This document shows positions 52,372 to 61,830 of a stretch of 64,000 bases of DNA, in pieces. The first letter of the stretch is position 1, and every line of letters begins with the position of its first letter. The stretch is from Caproicibacter sp046707225 (GTDB lineage: Bacteria > Bacillota > Clostridia > Oscillospirales > Acutalibacteraceae). The stretch covers positions 1-64,000 of the forward strand of contig NZ_JBJKOP010000008.1 in NCBI RefSeq assembly GCF_046707225.1, written 5' to 3'. The notes under the pieces were generated by a model, which saw only the letters and a list, made by a program, of their open reading frames with translations, was not told the origin of the DNA and searched no databases. The translations under genes and the position numbers were made by a program.

Positions 52372-53139
52372 TTACTTTCCGGCCGCTTTGATAATCTGGG
52401 CGAAATCGTCCGGCTTTAAGGAAGCACCGCCGATCAGGCCGCCGTCAACATCCGGTTGCGCGAGAAGCTCAGCGGCGTTTTTCGCGTTCATGGAACCGCC
52501 GTACTGGATGGTCAGGGCGTTCGCTGCAGACGAGTCATACAGGGAAGCCACCGTAGCGCGGATGGTCGCGCAGACTTCGTTCGCCTGTTCGGCGGTAGCC
52601 GTTTTGCCTGTGCCGATTGCCCAGATCGGCTCATACGCGATCATAATCCGTTTCAGTTCTTCTGCGGAAACGCCGCCCAAAGCGACCTTCGTCTGCATGG
52701 CGACCAGTTCGGAGGTAATCCCCTGTTCGCGCTGTTCCAGTGATTCGCCGACGCAGAGGATTACGGAAAGTCCGCTGTCAAGAGCCGCGCGGATCCGCTG
52801 GTTGACGGTAATATCCGTTTCGCCGAAATAAGTGCGGCGTTCGCTGTGGCCGATAATGACGTACTGTACGCCCATGGAAGCGAGCATCGGAGCGGACACC
52901 TCGCCCGTGAATGCGCCGGAAGGAGCCCAGTGGCAGTTTTGAGCGCCTACGCCGATGGAGGAGCCCTTCGCGGCTTCCAAAACAGGGAACAGGTCCACAT
53001 ACGGCACGCAGACGACGACTTCGCATCCCGCGTCCTTAGCCAAAGGAAGAATAGCGCCGATCAGTTCTTTTGCTTCTTCCGGGGTTTTGTTCATTTTCCA
53101 GTTTCCCGCGATGACTGCTTTTCTGAGCTTTTTATTCAT
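52372..53139 (-). CDS. tpiA: Triosephosphate isomerase
   Basis: 255 residues. AGNWKMN (residues 11-17), GHSERRTYFGE with catalytic His, AYEPIWAIGTGKTA with catalytic Glu. The ATG at 53139 has AGGAGG; an ORF eight codons longer lacks it. Middle gene of pgk-tpiA-gpmI. Confidence 0.97.
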   Translation of the reverse strand: MNKKLRKAVIAGNWKMNKTPEEAKELIGAILPLAKDAGCEVVVCVPYVDLFPVLEAAKGSSIGVGAQNCHWAPSGAFTGEVSAPMLASMGVQYVIIGHSERRTYFGETDITVNQRIRAALDSGLSVILCVGESLEQREQGITSELVAMQTKVALGGVSAEELKRIMIAYEPIWAIGTGKTATAEQANEVCATIRATVASLYDSSAANALTIQYGGSMNAKNAAELLAQPDVDGGLIGGASLKPDDFAQIIKAAGK

Positions 53140-53207
53140 GACTGTAGCCTCCTGTATCATCATTAATGCGAATGAAAAGGAAGGGGCGGTTTGCCGCCCC
53201 TTCCGCC

Positions 53208-54401
53208 TTATTTATCGTTCAGGCAGGCGATTCCGGGCAGTTCCTTGCCTTCCAGAAATTCAAGAGACGCGCCTCCGCCTGTTGAAATGTGGGTCATTTT
53301 TTCCGCAAAGCCAAGCTTTTCAACCGCGGCGGCGGAATCGCCCCCGCCGATGATCGAAACGGCGCCGCTGTCGGCAACCGCCTTTGCGACGGCGACGGTG
53401 CCTCCCTCGAAATGCTCCCATTCGCTTACGCCCATCGGGCCGTTCCAGACGACGGTTCCGGCTCCGCAAATGGCGTCTGCGAACAGCTTGCGGGTTTTCT
53501 CGCCGATATCAAGGCCCATCCAGCCGTCCGGGATTGTATCGGAATTGACGGTCTTGTACTGAGCGTCCTTTTCGTATTCGTCGGCGACCACATTGTCCAC
53601 AGGCAGCAGGAAACGCACGTTCTTTTCCTTCGCCTTAGCCATCAGGTCGGAAGCAAGGCCGACTTTGTCCTCTTCGCACAGAGAGGAGCCGATGGAATAG
53701 CCGAGCGCCTTCATAAAGGTGTAGGCCATGCCGCCGCCGACAATCAGCGTATCCACTTTGTCCAGCAGATTGGTGATGACGCCGATCTTATCCGATACCT
53801 TCGCGCCCCCGAGGATCGCGACGAACGGGCGTTTCGGGTTCGCGAGCGCGCCGCCCATAATGGTGATTTCCTTTTGAATCAGGTATCCGCACACGGCGGG
53901 CAGATACTCCGCGACGCCCGCGGTGGAGGCGTGCGCGCGGTGCGCGGTTCCGAACGCGTCGTTGACATAGATGTCCGCGAGGGAAGCCAGCTCCTTTGCA
54001 AAGGCGGGGTCGTTCTTTTCCTCTTCCTTGTGGAAGCGGACGTTTTCAAGAAGCTCCACTTCGCCGTCCTTCAGGCCGGCGGCAATGCTCTTCGCGCTTT
54101 CCCCGATAACGTCCTTTGCCATCTTAACCTCGGCGCCCAGCTTTTTAGACAGATAGCCTGCGACCGGCGCGAGGGAAAATTTCGGGTTGAACTCGCCCTT
54201 CGGGCGGCCCAGGTGAGAGCAAAGAATCACTTTCGCTCCGTGATCCCTCAAATAGCGGATTGTCTTCATGGCTTCGTCGATCCGCTTTGGGTCGGAGATG
54301 TTTCCCTCCGAGTCAAACGGAACATTAAAGTCGCAGCGGACCAGAACCCGCTTACCCTTTACGTCAATATCCTCTACGGTTTTTTTGTTTAAAGCGTTCA
54401 T
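53208..54401 (-). CDS. pgk: Phosphoglycerate kinase
   Basis: 397 residues. RVLVRCDFNVPF, the substrate loop LCSHLGRPKGE, GGAKVSDKIGVI and the nucleotide-binding GGGDSAAAVEKLG near the C-terminus. Starts behind AGGAGAGG. First gene of the operon; gap, which often precedes pgk, is not in the window. Confidence 0.98.
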   Translation of the reverse strand: MNALNKKTVEDIDVKGKRVLVRCDFNVPFDSEGNISDPKRIDEAMKTIRYLRDHGAKVILCSHLGRPKGEFNPKFSLAPVAGYLSKKLGAEVKMAKDVIGESAKSIAAGLKDGEVELLENVRFHKEEEKNDPAFAKELASLADIYVNDAFGTAHRAHASTAGVAEYLPAVCGYLIQKEITIMGGALANPKRPFVAILGGAKVSDKIGVITNLLDKVDTLIVGGGMAYTFMKALGYSIGSSLCEEDKVGLASDLMAKAKEKNVRFLLPVDNVVADEYEKDAQYKTVNSDTIPDGWMGLDIGEKTRKLFADAICGAGTVVWNGPMGVSEWEHFEGGTVAVAKAVADSGAVSIIGGGDSAAAVEKLGFAEKMTHISTGGGASLEFLEGKELPGIACLNDK

Positions 54402-54478
54402 CAGATACCTCTCCTTCTCAACAGGCAGAATTTTGGGAGATCTTTTCGATATTGTTACCTTTCTAACAAACTTTTTCT

Positions 54479-54507
54479 ATTATACAACCAACGAATGGCA
54501 TTTTCAA
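54479..54507 (-). promoter_or_regulatory. Promoter of pgk-tpiA-gpmI
   Basis: Minus strand -35 TTGAAA (54502-54507), 17 bp, -10 TATAAT (54479-54484). Confidence 0.75.
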
Positions 54508-54556
54508 GCATTTCCGGGTTTGCACTGGCACGAATTTTGGAAGAAAAGGGGATTCA

Positions 54557-55057
54557 TTACCAGTGATATTGCCGAAGCTGCCCGCTGCACAGCATGCCGG
54601 GAAAATTCCATTGGCGAAGAACCTCGAACACGCCGACCGCGACGGAATTCGAAAGGTTCAGGCTGCGGGCGCCGGGGTTGTTTCTCATCGGAATCCGGAC
54701 GCAGGAGTCCGGATTCTCGTAGAGCAGCTTTTCCGGCAGCCCGGCGGTTTCTTTCCCGAAGACCAGGTAGCACCCGTCCGGATAGGCCGGCTCCGTGTAA
54801 ACGTGCTGCGCTTTGGTGGAAAAATAGAAAAAATTACCGGTATTGCGGCTGAAAAATTCGGAAAGACTCTCGTAACAGGTAATATCCAGAAGGTGCCAGT
54901 AATCCAGCCCGGCGCGCTTCAGCTTTTTGTCGTCGATCTGAAACCCCATCGGCCCGACTAGGTGCAGCCGCGCGCCCGTCGCGGCGCAGGTCCGCGCGAC
55001 GTTTCCGGTGTTCTGCGGGATTTCCGGTTCCACCATGACAATATTCAGTTCCGGCAT
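54557..55057 (-). CDS. trmL: tRNA (cytidine/uridine-34-2'-O)-methyltransferase
   Basis: 166 residues. SPOUT knot motifs: PEIPQNTGNVARTCAATGAR, YLVFGKETAGLP and MRNNPGARSLNLSNSVAVGVFE. Uses S-adenosylmethionine to methylate the ribose of the wobble base. Tail-to-head neighbour of pgk but separated by the pgk promoter, so an independent gene. Confidence 0.94.
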   Translation of the reverse strand: MPELNIVMVEPEIPQNTGNVARTCAATGARLHLVGPMGFQIDDKKLKRAGLDYWHLLDITCYESLSEFFSRNTGNFFYFSTKAQHVYTEPAYPDGCYLVFGKETAGLPEKLLYENPDSCVRIPMRNNPGARSLNLSNSVAVGVFEVLRQWNFPGMLCSGQLRQYHW

Positions 55058-55213
55058 AGTATTCTCCTTTTTAATGAAAAAAATGTGTGATTTTCAGGAC
55101 AGCTTTTCCAGCGTTTCACTTCAATATTTCGAAAGAAAAGAGGCAGAATAATGAAAGGGTGTAATCTCATTTATTTTACTCATACTTTTTTCTGTGTTTG
55201 GAGGTTTTATAGA

Positions 55214-55393
55214 ATGTATAAGCAAACCATGGGCTTTGTCCGCGGGATCGGCACCGGCCTTGTCGCCGGAATGGCTCTTGCGACGGTCGGGAATCAGATG
55301 ATGAAAAACAACCGCGGCTTCCGCAAACGCGCGAACAAAACGCTGCATACGGTCGGGGATCTGATGGACAGCATGCAGTATCTGTTTAAGTAG
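55214..55393 (+). CDS. Small hypothetical protein, YtxH-like
   Basis: 59 residues from the ATG preceded by GGAGG. One short hydrophobic glycine-rich segment (VRGIGTGLVAGMALATVGNQ) is followed by a basic helix (KNNRGFRKRANKTLHTVGDL). The layout is like YtxH and similar small membrane-associated proteins, but the match is loose. A longer ATG upstream (55151) lacks a ribosome site. Followed by a strong terminator. Confidence 0.7.
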   Translation: MYKQTMGFVRGIGTGLVAGMALATVGNQMMKNNRGFRKRANKTLHTVGDLMDSMQYLFK

Positions 55394-55413
55394 GAATATG
55401 AATCAAAACCCGA

Positions 55414-55443
55414 GGGGGACGGACTTATTATAGCCCGTCCCCC
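55414..55443 (+). terminator. Rho-independent terminator
   Basis: GGGGGACGG pairs with CCGTCCCCC, loop ACTTATTATAGC, followed by TTCCTTTG. Confidence 0.85.
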
Positions 55444-55664
55444 TTCCTTTGCGCAACCCTTTTCCGCGCGGGCTTCGCCGGCGAGTCCGTCATCAATAAA
55501 AATACTATGATGCTAATGAGAAGCGCGAAGAACTGGAAAATTTGTTACATAATTGTTCCACCGTGAGAATTTAGTGGAATCCTTGAAAATTCCTTGGAAA
55601 TAAGGTAGGATAGAACAAGAAAAGAAAAAGGGAAGAGTTTCCTAGGGAAAGGGGTTCTGAACCC

Positions 55665-57197
55665 ATGTCGGAAAATCCTTTGCAGACTGTCTTCCATACG
55701 GTATCCTACCGCCCGTTCGACGGCGGCGGGGAAAGGGATTCTCTTTTGGCCGCCGCGCGGGAAAAGGCGTTTTCCGGCAGCACGGCGAAAGGCTCGGCGC
55801 GCGGGGTGGAAGCCGGGCGGATTGTCCGCACGCGCTATAAGATCGGCGGGGGGGAATTCCGCTGGCGCAAGATTTCCGGCAAAACCGTGGTGCAGGAGGC
55901 GTTCCGCCGCCCGGACGGCTTTTGCCTTGTCAGCCGGAACCTTTCCGGAGAAATCGTATCCGAATCGGTGTACGGGACTCATCTTGAGTGGCTGCGCACC
56001 GCGTATTTCGCCGGGACCCCCGGCAGGCCGGAAGCCGTCCTGCGCCCGGTCGGGAATGGCATTGAACTGCTTTTATTCGATACAAACTCCGGCAGGTACC
56101 GCCGGGAGGAGCTGCTTTCATGCCCCGTGGCTCCCGGAACGGCGGCGCAGAGCTATGTCAACAGCGCCGCGGGCGGCGAGCCCAAGGTGCTGGCTCGCAC
56201 CGGCGATGGCCTTTTCTGCTACTGCGGGAGGGCGGAACGGGAAAAGCGCCTTGCTCTTTTCTGGCGGCTGGAGGAAAACGGCGGCGTTCCCGATCCAGAC
56301 TGGACGGAGACGGACGGCGACGCAAAGCTGGAATTTTCCTACATACGAAACGACGGCTCCGCCCCCGAACGGCCGGGGAAAGAGGAACCGGATGATTTTG
56401 CGCGCGAAGCCGTGCCCGCGTTTGCTGTCCGCGCGGCTGCCCCGCGCGCCCCGGAGAGCCTGGATTCGTCGGACTACGCGGTCGACCGGGAGGTTTTTTC
56501 GGTCGAGCCGCCCGTTCCCCGGCCGGTTCCGAATCCCGTTCCCGCGCCGGAGCCCATCCCCCTGCCGAATCCAACCGCTCTGCCGCGGCCCGCGCCGACC
56601 AAATACGGCGTGGCCGCCAAGGGACTTGGCGGAAAGGTGGTTCACACCAGAAATCTGGAGAAGAAATTTGCGCGGATTGAACCTTTCTTCGGCGATGGCC
56701 TGATTCCCGCGAAGCGCATCGTCATCAGCGAGGAAGAGAGCTACCTGTATTTCGGCGAGCTGATCGGCGGGCTGCGGCAGGGGCAGGGCCGCACGCAGAT
56801 GGAAAACGGGCATACCGCGTACGAGGGCGGGTACCTCGGCGACAAGCGCGACGGCTTCGGCGTGTACTATTATAAATCCGGAAAGCTGTGCTATGCCGGG
56901 AACTGGAAGCGGAACCTGCGCGACGGCATGGGGGTCGCGTTCGGCTCCTCGGACGGCTCCGTGTTCATCGGCCGGTGGAAGGACGGCGTCCCCGGGCGCG
57001 GTTCCGCGTTCGACATGGAGGGCAACCTGCTCTACACCGGGGAATGGAAGGACGGCAAGCGCCACGGGCAGGGCACCGAATACCGGGGCGGGCGGGTCGT
57101 GCGTTCCGGCGAGTGGCGCGACGGCGAATTTTACTCCGGATGGAGCCGCACACAGGCTCAATCCGACGGGACGGAGGGCGCGGGTGCGCTGGATTGA
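55665..57197 (+). CDS. MORN-repeat protein with novel N-terminal region
   Basis: 510 residues. Residues 1-230 are a basic, aromatic-rich region I do not recognise; a proline-rich linker (about 265-315, with PVPRPVPNPVPAPEPIPLPN) leads to a C-terminal block of MORN repeats from about residue 355 (YFGELIGGLRQGQGRTQMEN, YEGGYLGDKRDGFGVYYY, YAGNWKRNLRDGMGVAFG, FIGRWKDGVPGRGSAF, YTGEWKDGKRHGQGTEYR). MORN repeats bind lipids or scaffold partners. No signal peptide. Strikingly GC-rich. Its end overlaps the next gene by 14 bp. Confidence 0.85.
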   Translation: MSENPLQTVFHTVSYRPFDGGGERDSLLAAAREKAFSGSTAKGSARGVEAGRIVRTRYKIGGGEFRWRKISGKTVVQEAFRRPDGFCLVSRNLSGEIVSESVYGTHLEWLRTAYFAGTPGRPEAVLRPVGNGIELLLFDTNSGRYRREELLSCPVAPGTAAQSYVNSAAGGEPKVLARTGDGLFCYCGRAEREKRLALFWRLEENGGVPDPDWTETDGDAKLEFSYIRNDGSAPERPGKEEPDDFAREAVPAFAVRAAAPRAPESLDSSDYAVDREVFSVEPPVPRPVPNPVPAPEPIPLPNPTALPRPAPTKYGVAAKGLGGKVVHTRNLEKKFARIEPFFGDGLIPAKRIVISEEESYLYFGELIGGLRQGQGRTQMENGHTAYEGGYLGDKRDGFGVYYYKSGKLCYAGNWKRNLRDGMGVAFGSSDGSVFIGRWKDGVPGRGSAFDMEGNLLYTGEWKDGKRHGQGTEYRGGRVVRSGEWRDGEFYSGWSRTQAQSDGTEGAGALD

Positions 57198-58482
57198 CCT
57201 GCACGACGTCGGCTGGGGCGAATGTATCGTTCTAGGCGGCGACCGCGGCGGAATCCTGATGGTCGACTGCGGCAGCAGCAACCTGAAGCTGGGGGAAAAC
57301 GGGCCGGGATTTTACGAGTATGTCGCGGATTCGATCATTCCCCGGTACCGCGAAGCGGAAAGCCGCTCGTTTTTTCTGACCCATTGCCACCGCGATCATC
57401 TGTGCGGCCTGTGGAGGATTCTGGAAGCCGCGCCCGGCTATTTCGGCGCGCTGTACCTGCCGGTTCCCCCGGGCGGGGAGGAGGGCCGGCCCGTTCTGCT
57501 GGAATTCGCCCTGTACGCCGCGGTGTTTTTAAGCCGCCTGACCGGCTACGCGCGGGTGAATGTCTCCGTCCTCACGCTGTTTACGCGCGCCGCGCGGCTC
57601 GCGGGGGCCGGAGCCGTGTTCCCCGTGCGGGAGGGGGACGGGTTCTTTCTGGACGGGGCGGAGTACGAGGTGATCTGGCCGCCGGAAACCGGATTTGTGT
57701 TTCCGCCGGAGCTGACCGAAACCGTGGACGCGCTGGACGCGATGCTCTCCGCGCCGTTCCTGCCGCCGTGCGCGCGGGAGTTTCTGGCGCTGCGGGAGCG
57801 CTTCTGCGCTTCCTACCGTCATATGTGCTCCGCTTCGCCGGTGCGGGAGGAGGACGCGGAGGAAACGCGAACGCTGTACAATCGGATCGAAACCCTGATT
57901 CCCGAGCTGCTCCTGCTGCCCTGCGCCGGGGACGCGGCGGCGCTGCTGGCTGCCGGGGAAACGCAGGACGCGTACTCCGGAGCGCTGAACGCCGCCTGCG
58001 CGGTGTTTCAGAATGTGCGGCGGGGCGGCTCCGGCCCGGACGACATCCTGATGACGGGGGACGCGCCGCCGGAAAGCATCCTTGCGGCTTCCGCGCGGAT
58101 GTACGACGGGTATTCCGTGCTGAAAGCGCCGCACCACGGCACGGCGGGGTATTTCTTCCCGCTGGAAATCGCGGCGGACCACATCCTCATCAGCAACGGG
58201 CCGTACCGGGGCGGCGGCGAAATCGCTTCCGGCTACGCCGAACTGCCCGCCGTCCGCCACTGCTCCGGGAACGCGGCTTGTTCTTATTATAAGGAATACG
58301 GTTCCTGCTGCAACCGCCTGGCCCTGTGCGGCGCGCCGCCCGGCGGGGCGATCCTGCCCGTCCGCTGCCCCGCCGCGGCCCGCCCCGGCGCCCGCCCCCC
58401 GTGCCTTGTCCGCGTGGTGTCCCGCCGAAAGAATCTTTCCTGCCTTTGCGACGCCGGTCGGCGGGCACATAAAAATTTTTAG
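57184..58482 (+). CDS. Metallo-beta-lactamase-fold hydrolase coupled to the MORN gene
   Basis: 432 residues from a GTG preceded by GGAGGG and lying inside the end of the MORN gene. The metal site LTHCHRDHLCG gives H67-x-H69-x-D71-H72, and APHHGT near residue 317 is the ComEC/Rec2-like block; VDCGSSN is the first strand turn. So a metal-dependent hydrolase is likely, possibly on nucleic acids or nucleotides as in ComEC-type domains. The C-terminal tail is cysteine- and arginine-rich (NLSCLCDAGRRAHKNF). No signal peptide. Very GC-rich. Substrate unknown. Confidence 0.85.
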   Translation: MRWIDLHDVGWGECIVLGGDRGGILMVDCGSSNLKLGENGPGFYEYVADSIIPRYREAESRSFFLTHCHRDHLCGLWRILEAAPGYFGALYLPVPPGGEEGRPVLLEFALYAAVFLSRLTGYARVNVSVLTLFTRAARLAGAGAVFPVREGDGFFLDGAEYEVIWPPETGFVFPPELTETVDALDAMLSAPFLPPCAREFLALRERFCASYRHMCSASPVREEDAEETRTLYNRIETLIPELLLLPCAGDAAALLAAGETQDAYSGALNAACAVFQNVRRGGSGPDDILMTGDAPPESILAASARMYDGYSVLKAPHHGTAGYFFPLEIAADHILISNGPYRGGGEIASGYAELPAVRHCSGNAACSYYKEYGSCCNRLALCGAPPGGAILPVRCPAAARPGARPPCLVRVVSRRKNLSCLCDAGRRAHKNF

Positions 58483-58596
58483 GGCATGGGAAAGATTTTC
58501 ACGGAATTTTTTCAAAAAAACCGGCATAAAATTCCTCAGTTGGGACATCTTGCGGGCGCCAGTCTCAGCCGGTAAAAAAATCCCATCGCCGCGCTT

Positions 58597-58628
58597 CCAA
58601 ATTCTTCCGGAGAAAATGAAGAATTTGG
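58597..58628 (+). terminator. Hairpin downstream of the MBL gene
   Basis: CCAAATTCTTC pairs with GAAGAATTTGG around CGGAGAAAAT, followed by CTTTAAATC. A plausible but not strong terminator. The stretch 58483-58690 holds nothing else I can name. Confidence 0.5.
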
Positions 58629-58692
58629 CTTTAAATCTGTAAAAATCATAGCGAAAGTACAAATTTTATTAAAAAATATATCCACAATGTAC

Positions 58693-58721
58693 TTGACATT
58701 AAGTACCAAATATCTTATAAT
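58693..58721 (+). promoter_or_regulatory. Perfect-consensus promoter of the surface-protein gene
   Basis: -35 TTGACA (58693-58698), exactly 17 bp, -10 TATAAT (58716-58721). Both hexamers are perfect. The transcript has a leader of about 170 nt with GC-rich hairpins (for example GGGCCTTGCGGCCC near 58807), which may stabilise the message. Confidence 0.9.
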
Positions 58722-58897
58722 CCAATTAAACATATGAGCGGTGCTTGTGGTCGCCGCGCTCAGGCGCGCTGTGGGGCGCGGGGAAAGCGGGTATCGTTTT
58801 CAGTCAAGGGCCTTGCGGCCCGCGGCTAAGATGTATGTTAAAATTCTCATAGCACACGCAAATGCACAACGAACTATTTTAAGGAGGACAAAAAAGG

Positions 58898-61771
58898 ATG
58901 AAAAAATTCAGAGGAAAAGCTCTGGCAGCACTGCTTTCATTAGCGCTGATTGCCTCAAGCCTTCCGGTAACCCTCGCATCCGCTTCCACAAGAAGCATGA
59001 GCGGAATCGTCAATCACCAGTTAAATGACGACATTTATCTGGTGAACGGCGGCAAATCGAGAGAGGCCACCATCACCGATTTCCTTGTGGCAAGCGATAC
59101 TCTTGTCACGAACACAAGGGAAGAAGTGGATAACCCCAAAATCGCCGCGATTTCCCATGTTTCCGGCGACAGCCTCGTTTCTTTGAAGCTCATCGGCGAC
59201 GATGATGATACCGCGAAACTGAAGCTGAAGAGCAATGACAAGTCCGGAACAGAAGTAATCGCCGTGCTTTATGAGGGCGATTACACGGATGACGACACTG
59301 ATACGGATTACACCGTTAAGGCAAGAAAAAATGTAACGATCCATGTCTTTGACAAAGATCAGCCCGTCTTCGGCAAAGTGTCTGATGGCGCTATTGATCC
59401 CGGCAAGGCTCCCGACGATCTGGACACGTTTGCGAAAACCAGAAACTATAAAGCCCATGTCGGCATTTTCGCCGCTGAGCCCGATGACAGCAACGATAGC
59501 TGTTTTGCTACTTACTCACCGGTTGATTTAACCGCACAGACCAGCACAAGTGAAACAATAAGTATTAATGATAAAGATACTCCGACTTATTCGATCGAAA
59601 TCACAAGCGGCGACAGCGATGTTCATCTGTCGGATAGTGACTTGTTGGCGACGAACGAAAAAGACAATGCTTCTTATAATGGAGTAGTTGCTACTACAAC
59701 AGGCGCCGGAGTTGCGGTTGTGGTCGGCAAAGGTGATTACAAAGATGGCAAATATTCCAAGGATGCAAGCACATCAAATGTCACCTTTACTTTAAAAAAA
59801 GTTAAGTCAGACGGCAAAATCTCCACTTCTTCCGATGATAAGTACACGCTGAAGACCAAAGTGGAAGATAAGGTCGATGTTACAACTGCTTTGACGAATG
59901 CAGGTGTGGCTGACAAGAAAACCTTCGAAGTTTGCAAGGACGGAAAGACCAGAATTAAGGCCGTGAAAGAAAGTACTGACAGTAACGCAAAAGACCTAGA
60001 CGTTACAAATTCAATTGTTGTTTTCCCCAGCAACACTACGTCAGTGACTGTTGACGACAGCACAAACCTGAAAGGCATTGAAGGTACGGTAGGTCAAAAT
60101 TCAAAAGATTCGACGGGCTTGTCAATCGGTGATGCCCGCGTGGGTTATGTCGATGTTGACTGCGGCGATGTGGAACTCGCAGACGGCAGAGTTGGGGATA
60201 TTACAACTTCTGGCGAAACCGGCAAAGTTACCATCAGCAGCGGCACGACCGGCAAAATCAAAACAACCGACTGCAAAGACGCTGCGCCGCAGGATGTTGA
60301 AATTAACGGCGGTATCGTCGGCGATGTAGAGTCGGACGGCACAGTTACCGTTGATTCCAGCGATGAAGATACCAAAGTTGTTACGGGAACACTGAAAGCT
60401 CCGATTATTGATGTTTATGCTGATGAGGCTTCCGTAACGATCGGCGAACTTCTGGCAAAGGCCGACGGTACTATTACCGTAAGAGGCAACAGTGCCGAGA
60501 TTAAGGCCATTGACTTGGATTCTTATGAGACCACGGTAGACCTTGGCAATGATGACGACGAGTTTACCGGAACGATTCCTGCTCCGAAGAATGCAACAAA
60601 GGGCACGATCGAAACAGTCAATGAAGACACCGCGGCAACCGTTAACGGCGATGTGGATGTTGATACGATTAACCTCGACAGCGATACTACCACAACATTT
60701 ACCGGTAAGATTACGGTAGATACCGTGGAAGGCGACGGCTGCATGGTCGTCAAGGCTGGCAATATGTATGTTTCCGGCAGCGTTTCCGGCACACAGCTGA
60801 AGCTTTCCGATTCTACTCTTGCGGCTGGCACGACCGTTTTCAAGGCTGCTGCCGATGAAGTAGACCCCGAGGATTTCAGTTGCTACGGCTTTACGCTTAC
60901 TAAATCCGAAGGCAATTCCGTAGATACCTTTAAGATCGATACGCTGAGCTTTGCCGGACTTCAGATCAACAAATCTTCTTCCAGCATTGCGAAAGGCCAG
61001 TCCGAAACCTTCACGGCTTCCGCTTATCCGGGCGGCACTTCCCTTCCGGCAGGCTATACCATCGGCTGGAAGCTCGACGGCGGCAACAGCGACGTGTTCT
61101 CGATGACTTCTTCCGGCAACACGGCTACGGTTACGGTCAATTCGATTGATCCGGACTTTCCTTCTGAAAACCACACCGGTTTGACCGCGAAGCTGTACGA
61201 TGCAGACGGTTATGAAGTCGACAGCGAAGATTACGGCGACGCAGTCTGCAACATTACCGCTACGGAAGTTCCGGTAATTCAGTCCGACACAACGAAAGAC
61301 TTTACAATGGCTCCCGGCGCAACCTATCAGTTCAAGATCACAGCTCCGACAGCTCCGGTCATGACTGCTGGTTCCGCTGGTGTCATCAGCTCCATTACAA
61401 ACGTTGGCAAATCCGGCAACGATTATTTCATTAAGATCACTGCCGCTGCAAATGCTAACGGCAAAGCAACAGGCATCTATGTAAACGGCACGAAGCTTCT
61501 GGTTGTTACCGTTTCCGGTTCCCAGACCTTCAAGAGCGACACAACTGCCGCTCTTACCGTGAAAAAGGGTGCTTCTTACCAGTATGGCATTACCACGAAC
61601 AACGGCGCGGCCCCGACCTTTACGCTTGGTTCTTCCAATGTGTTCCACTATGAACTGGTTGGACACAACGGCAGCACATACTTCTTCAAAGTTACTGCTG
61701 TCGGCGCTGTAGGCGCACAGACCGGCGTATATGTTAACGGCACTAAGGTGAACGTTGCTAAGGTCGGCTAA
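58898..61771 (+). CDS. Large acidic secreted surface protein, S-layer-like
   Basis: 957 residues. Sec signal peptide MKKFRGKALAALLSLALIAS with cleavage near SA-S. The mature protein is Asp/Thr/Ser/Gly-rich and acidic with few aromatic residues; middle parts read as beta-helix-like short strands (GDVESDGTVTVDSSDEDTKV and SVTIGELLAKADGTITVRGN). The C-terminal part has two related repeats of about 80 residues, each starting with S-D-T-T and ending with an NGTK motif followed by valines (ATGIYVNGTKLLVVTV and QTGVYVNGTKVNVAKVG). No SLH, LPXTG or transmembrane tail is seen. Strong ribosome site AAGGAGG. The very strong promoter suggests an abundant surface-layer or matrix protein; lower GC than the preceding genes. 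Confidence 0.82.
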   Translation: MKKFRGKALAALLSLALIASSLPVTLASASTRSMSGIVNHQLNDDIYLVNGGKSREATITDFLVASDTLVTNTREEVDNPKIAAISHVSGDSLVSLKLIGDDDDTAKLKLKSNDKSGTEVIAVLYEGDYTDDDTDTDYTVKARKNVTIHVFDKDQPVFGKVSDGAIDPGKAPDDLDTFAKTRNYKAHVGIFAAEPDDSNDSCFATYSPVDLTAQTSTSETISINDKDTPTYSIEITSGDSDVHLSDSDLLATNEKDNASYNGVVATTTGAGVAVVVGKGDYKDGKYSKDASTSNVTFTLKKVKSDGKISTSSDDKYTLKTKVEDKVDVTTALTNAGVADKKTFEVCKDGKTRIKAVKESTDSNAKDLDVTNSIVVFPSNTTSVTVDDSTNLKGIEGTVGQNSKDSTGLSIGDARVGYVDVDCGDVELADGRVGDITTSGETGKVTISSGTTGKIKTTDCKDAAPQDVEINGGIVGDVESDGTVTVDSSDEDTKVVTGTLKAPIIDVYADEASVTIGELLAKADGTITVRGNSAEIKAIDLDSYETTVDLGNDDDEFTGTIPAPKNATKGTIETVNEDTAATVNGDVDVDTINLDSDTTTTFTGKITVDTVEGDGCMVVKAGNMYVSGSVSGTQLKLSDSTLAAGTTVFKAAADEVDPEDFSCYGFTLTKSEGNSVDTFKIDTLSFAGLQINKSSSSIAKGQSETFTASAYPGGTSLPAGYTIGWKLDGGNSDVFSMTSSGNTATVTVNSIDPDFPSENHTGLTAKLYDADGYEVDSEDYGDAVCNITATEVPVIQSDTTKDFTMAPGATYQFKITAPTAPVMTAGSAGVISSITNVGKSGNDYFIKITAAANANGKATGIYVNGTKLLVVTVSGSQTFKSDTTAALTVKKGASYQYGITTNNGAAPTFTLGSSNVFHYELVGHNGSTYFFKVTAVGAVGAQTGVYVNGTKVNVAKVG

Positions 61772-61830
61772 GCAAAACCCCCTAAACAAAACAATTACTG
61801 ACTCAACAAATTAGTAAGTTGTATTTGCGT

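Noticed and set aside
53289..54392. 367-residue plus-strand open reading frame
   Set aside because: It is antisense to pgk and shows no recognised motif.
56118..58662. Long frames on both strands in the MORN/MBL region (for example 57222-58292 plus, 57529-58662 minus)
   Set aside because: High GC leaves few stops in any frame. Only the frames with MORN repeats and the metal-binding motif make recognisable proteins.
60122..61789. 555-residue minus-strand open reading frame opposite the surface-protein gene
   Set aside because: It is the complement of a clear secreted protein gene with promoter and ribosome site; the translated sequence is low-complexity and has no start signal.
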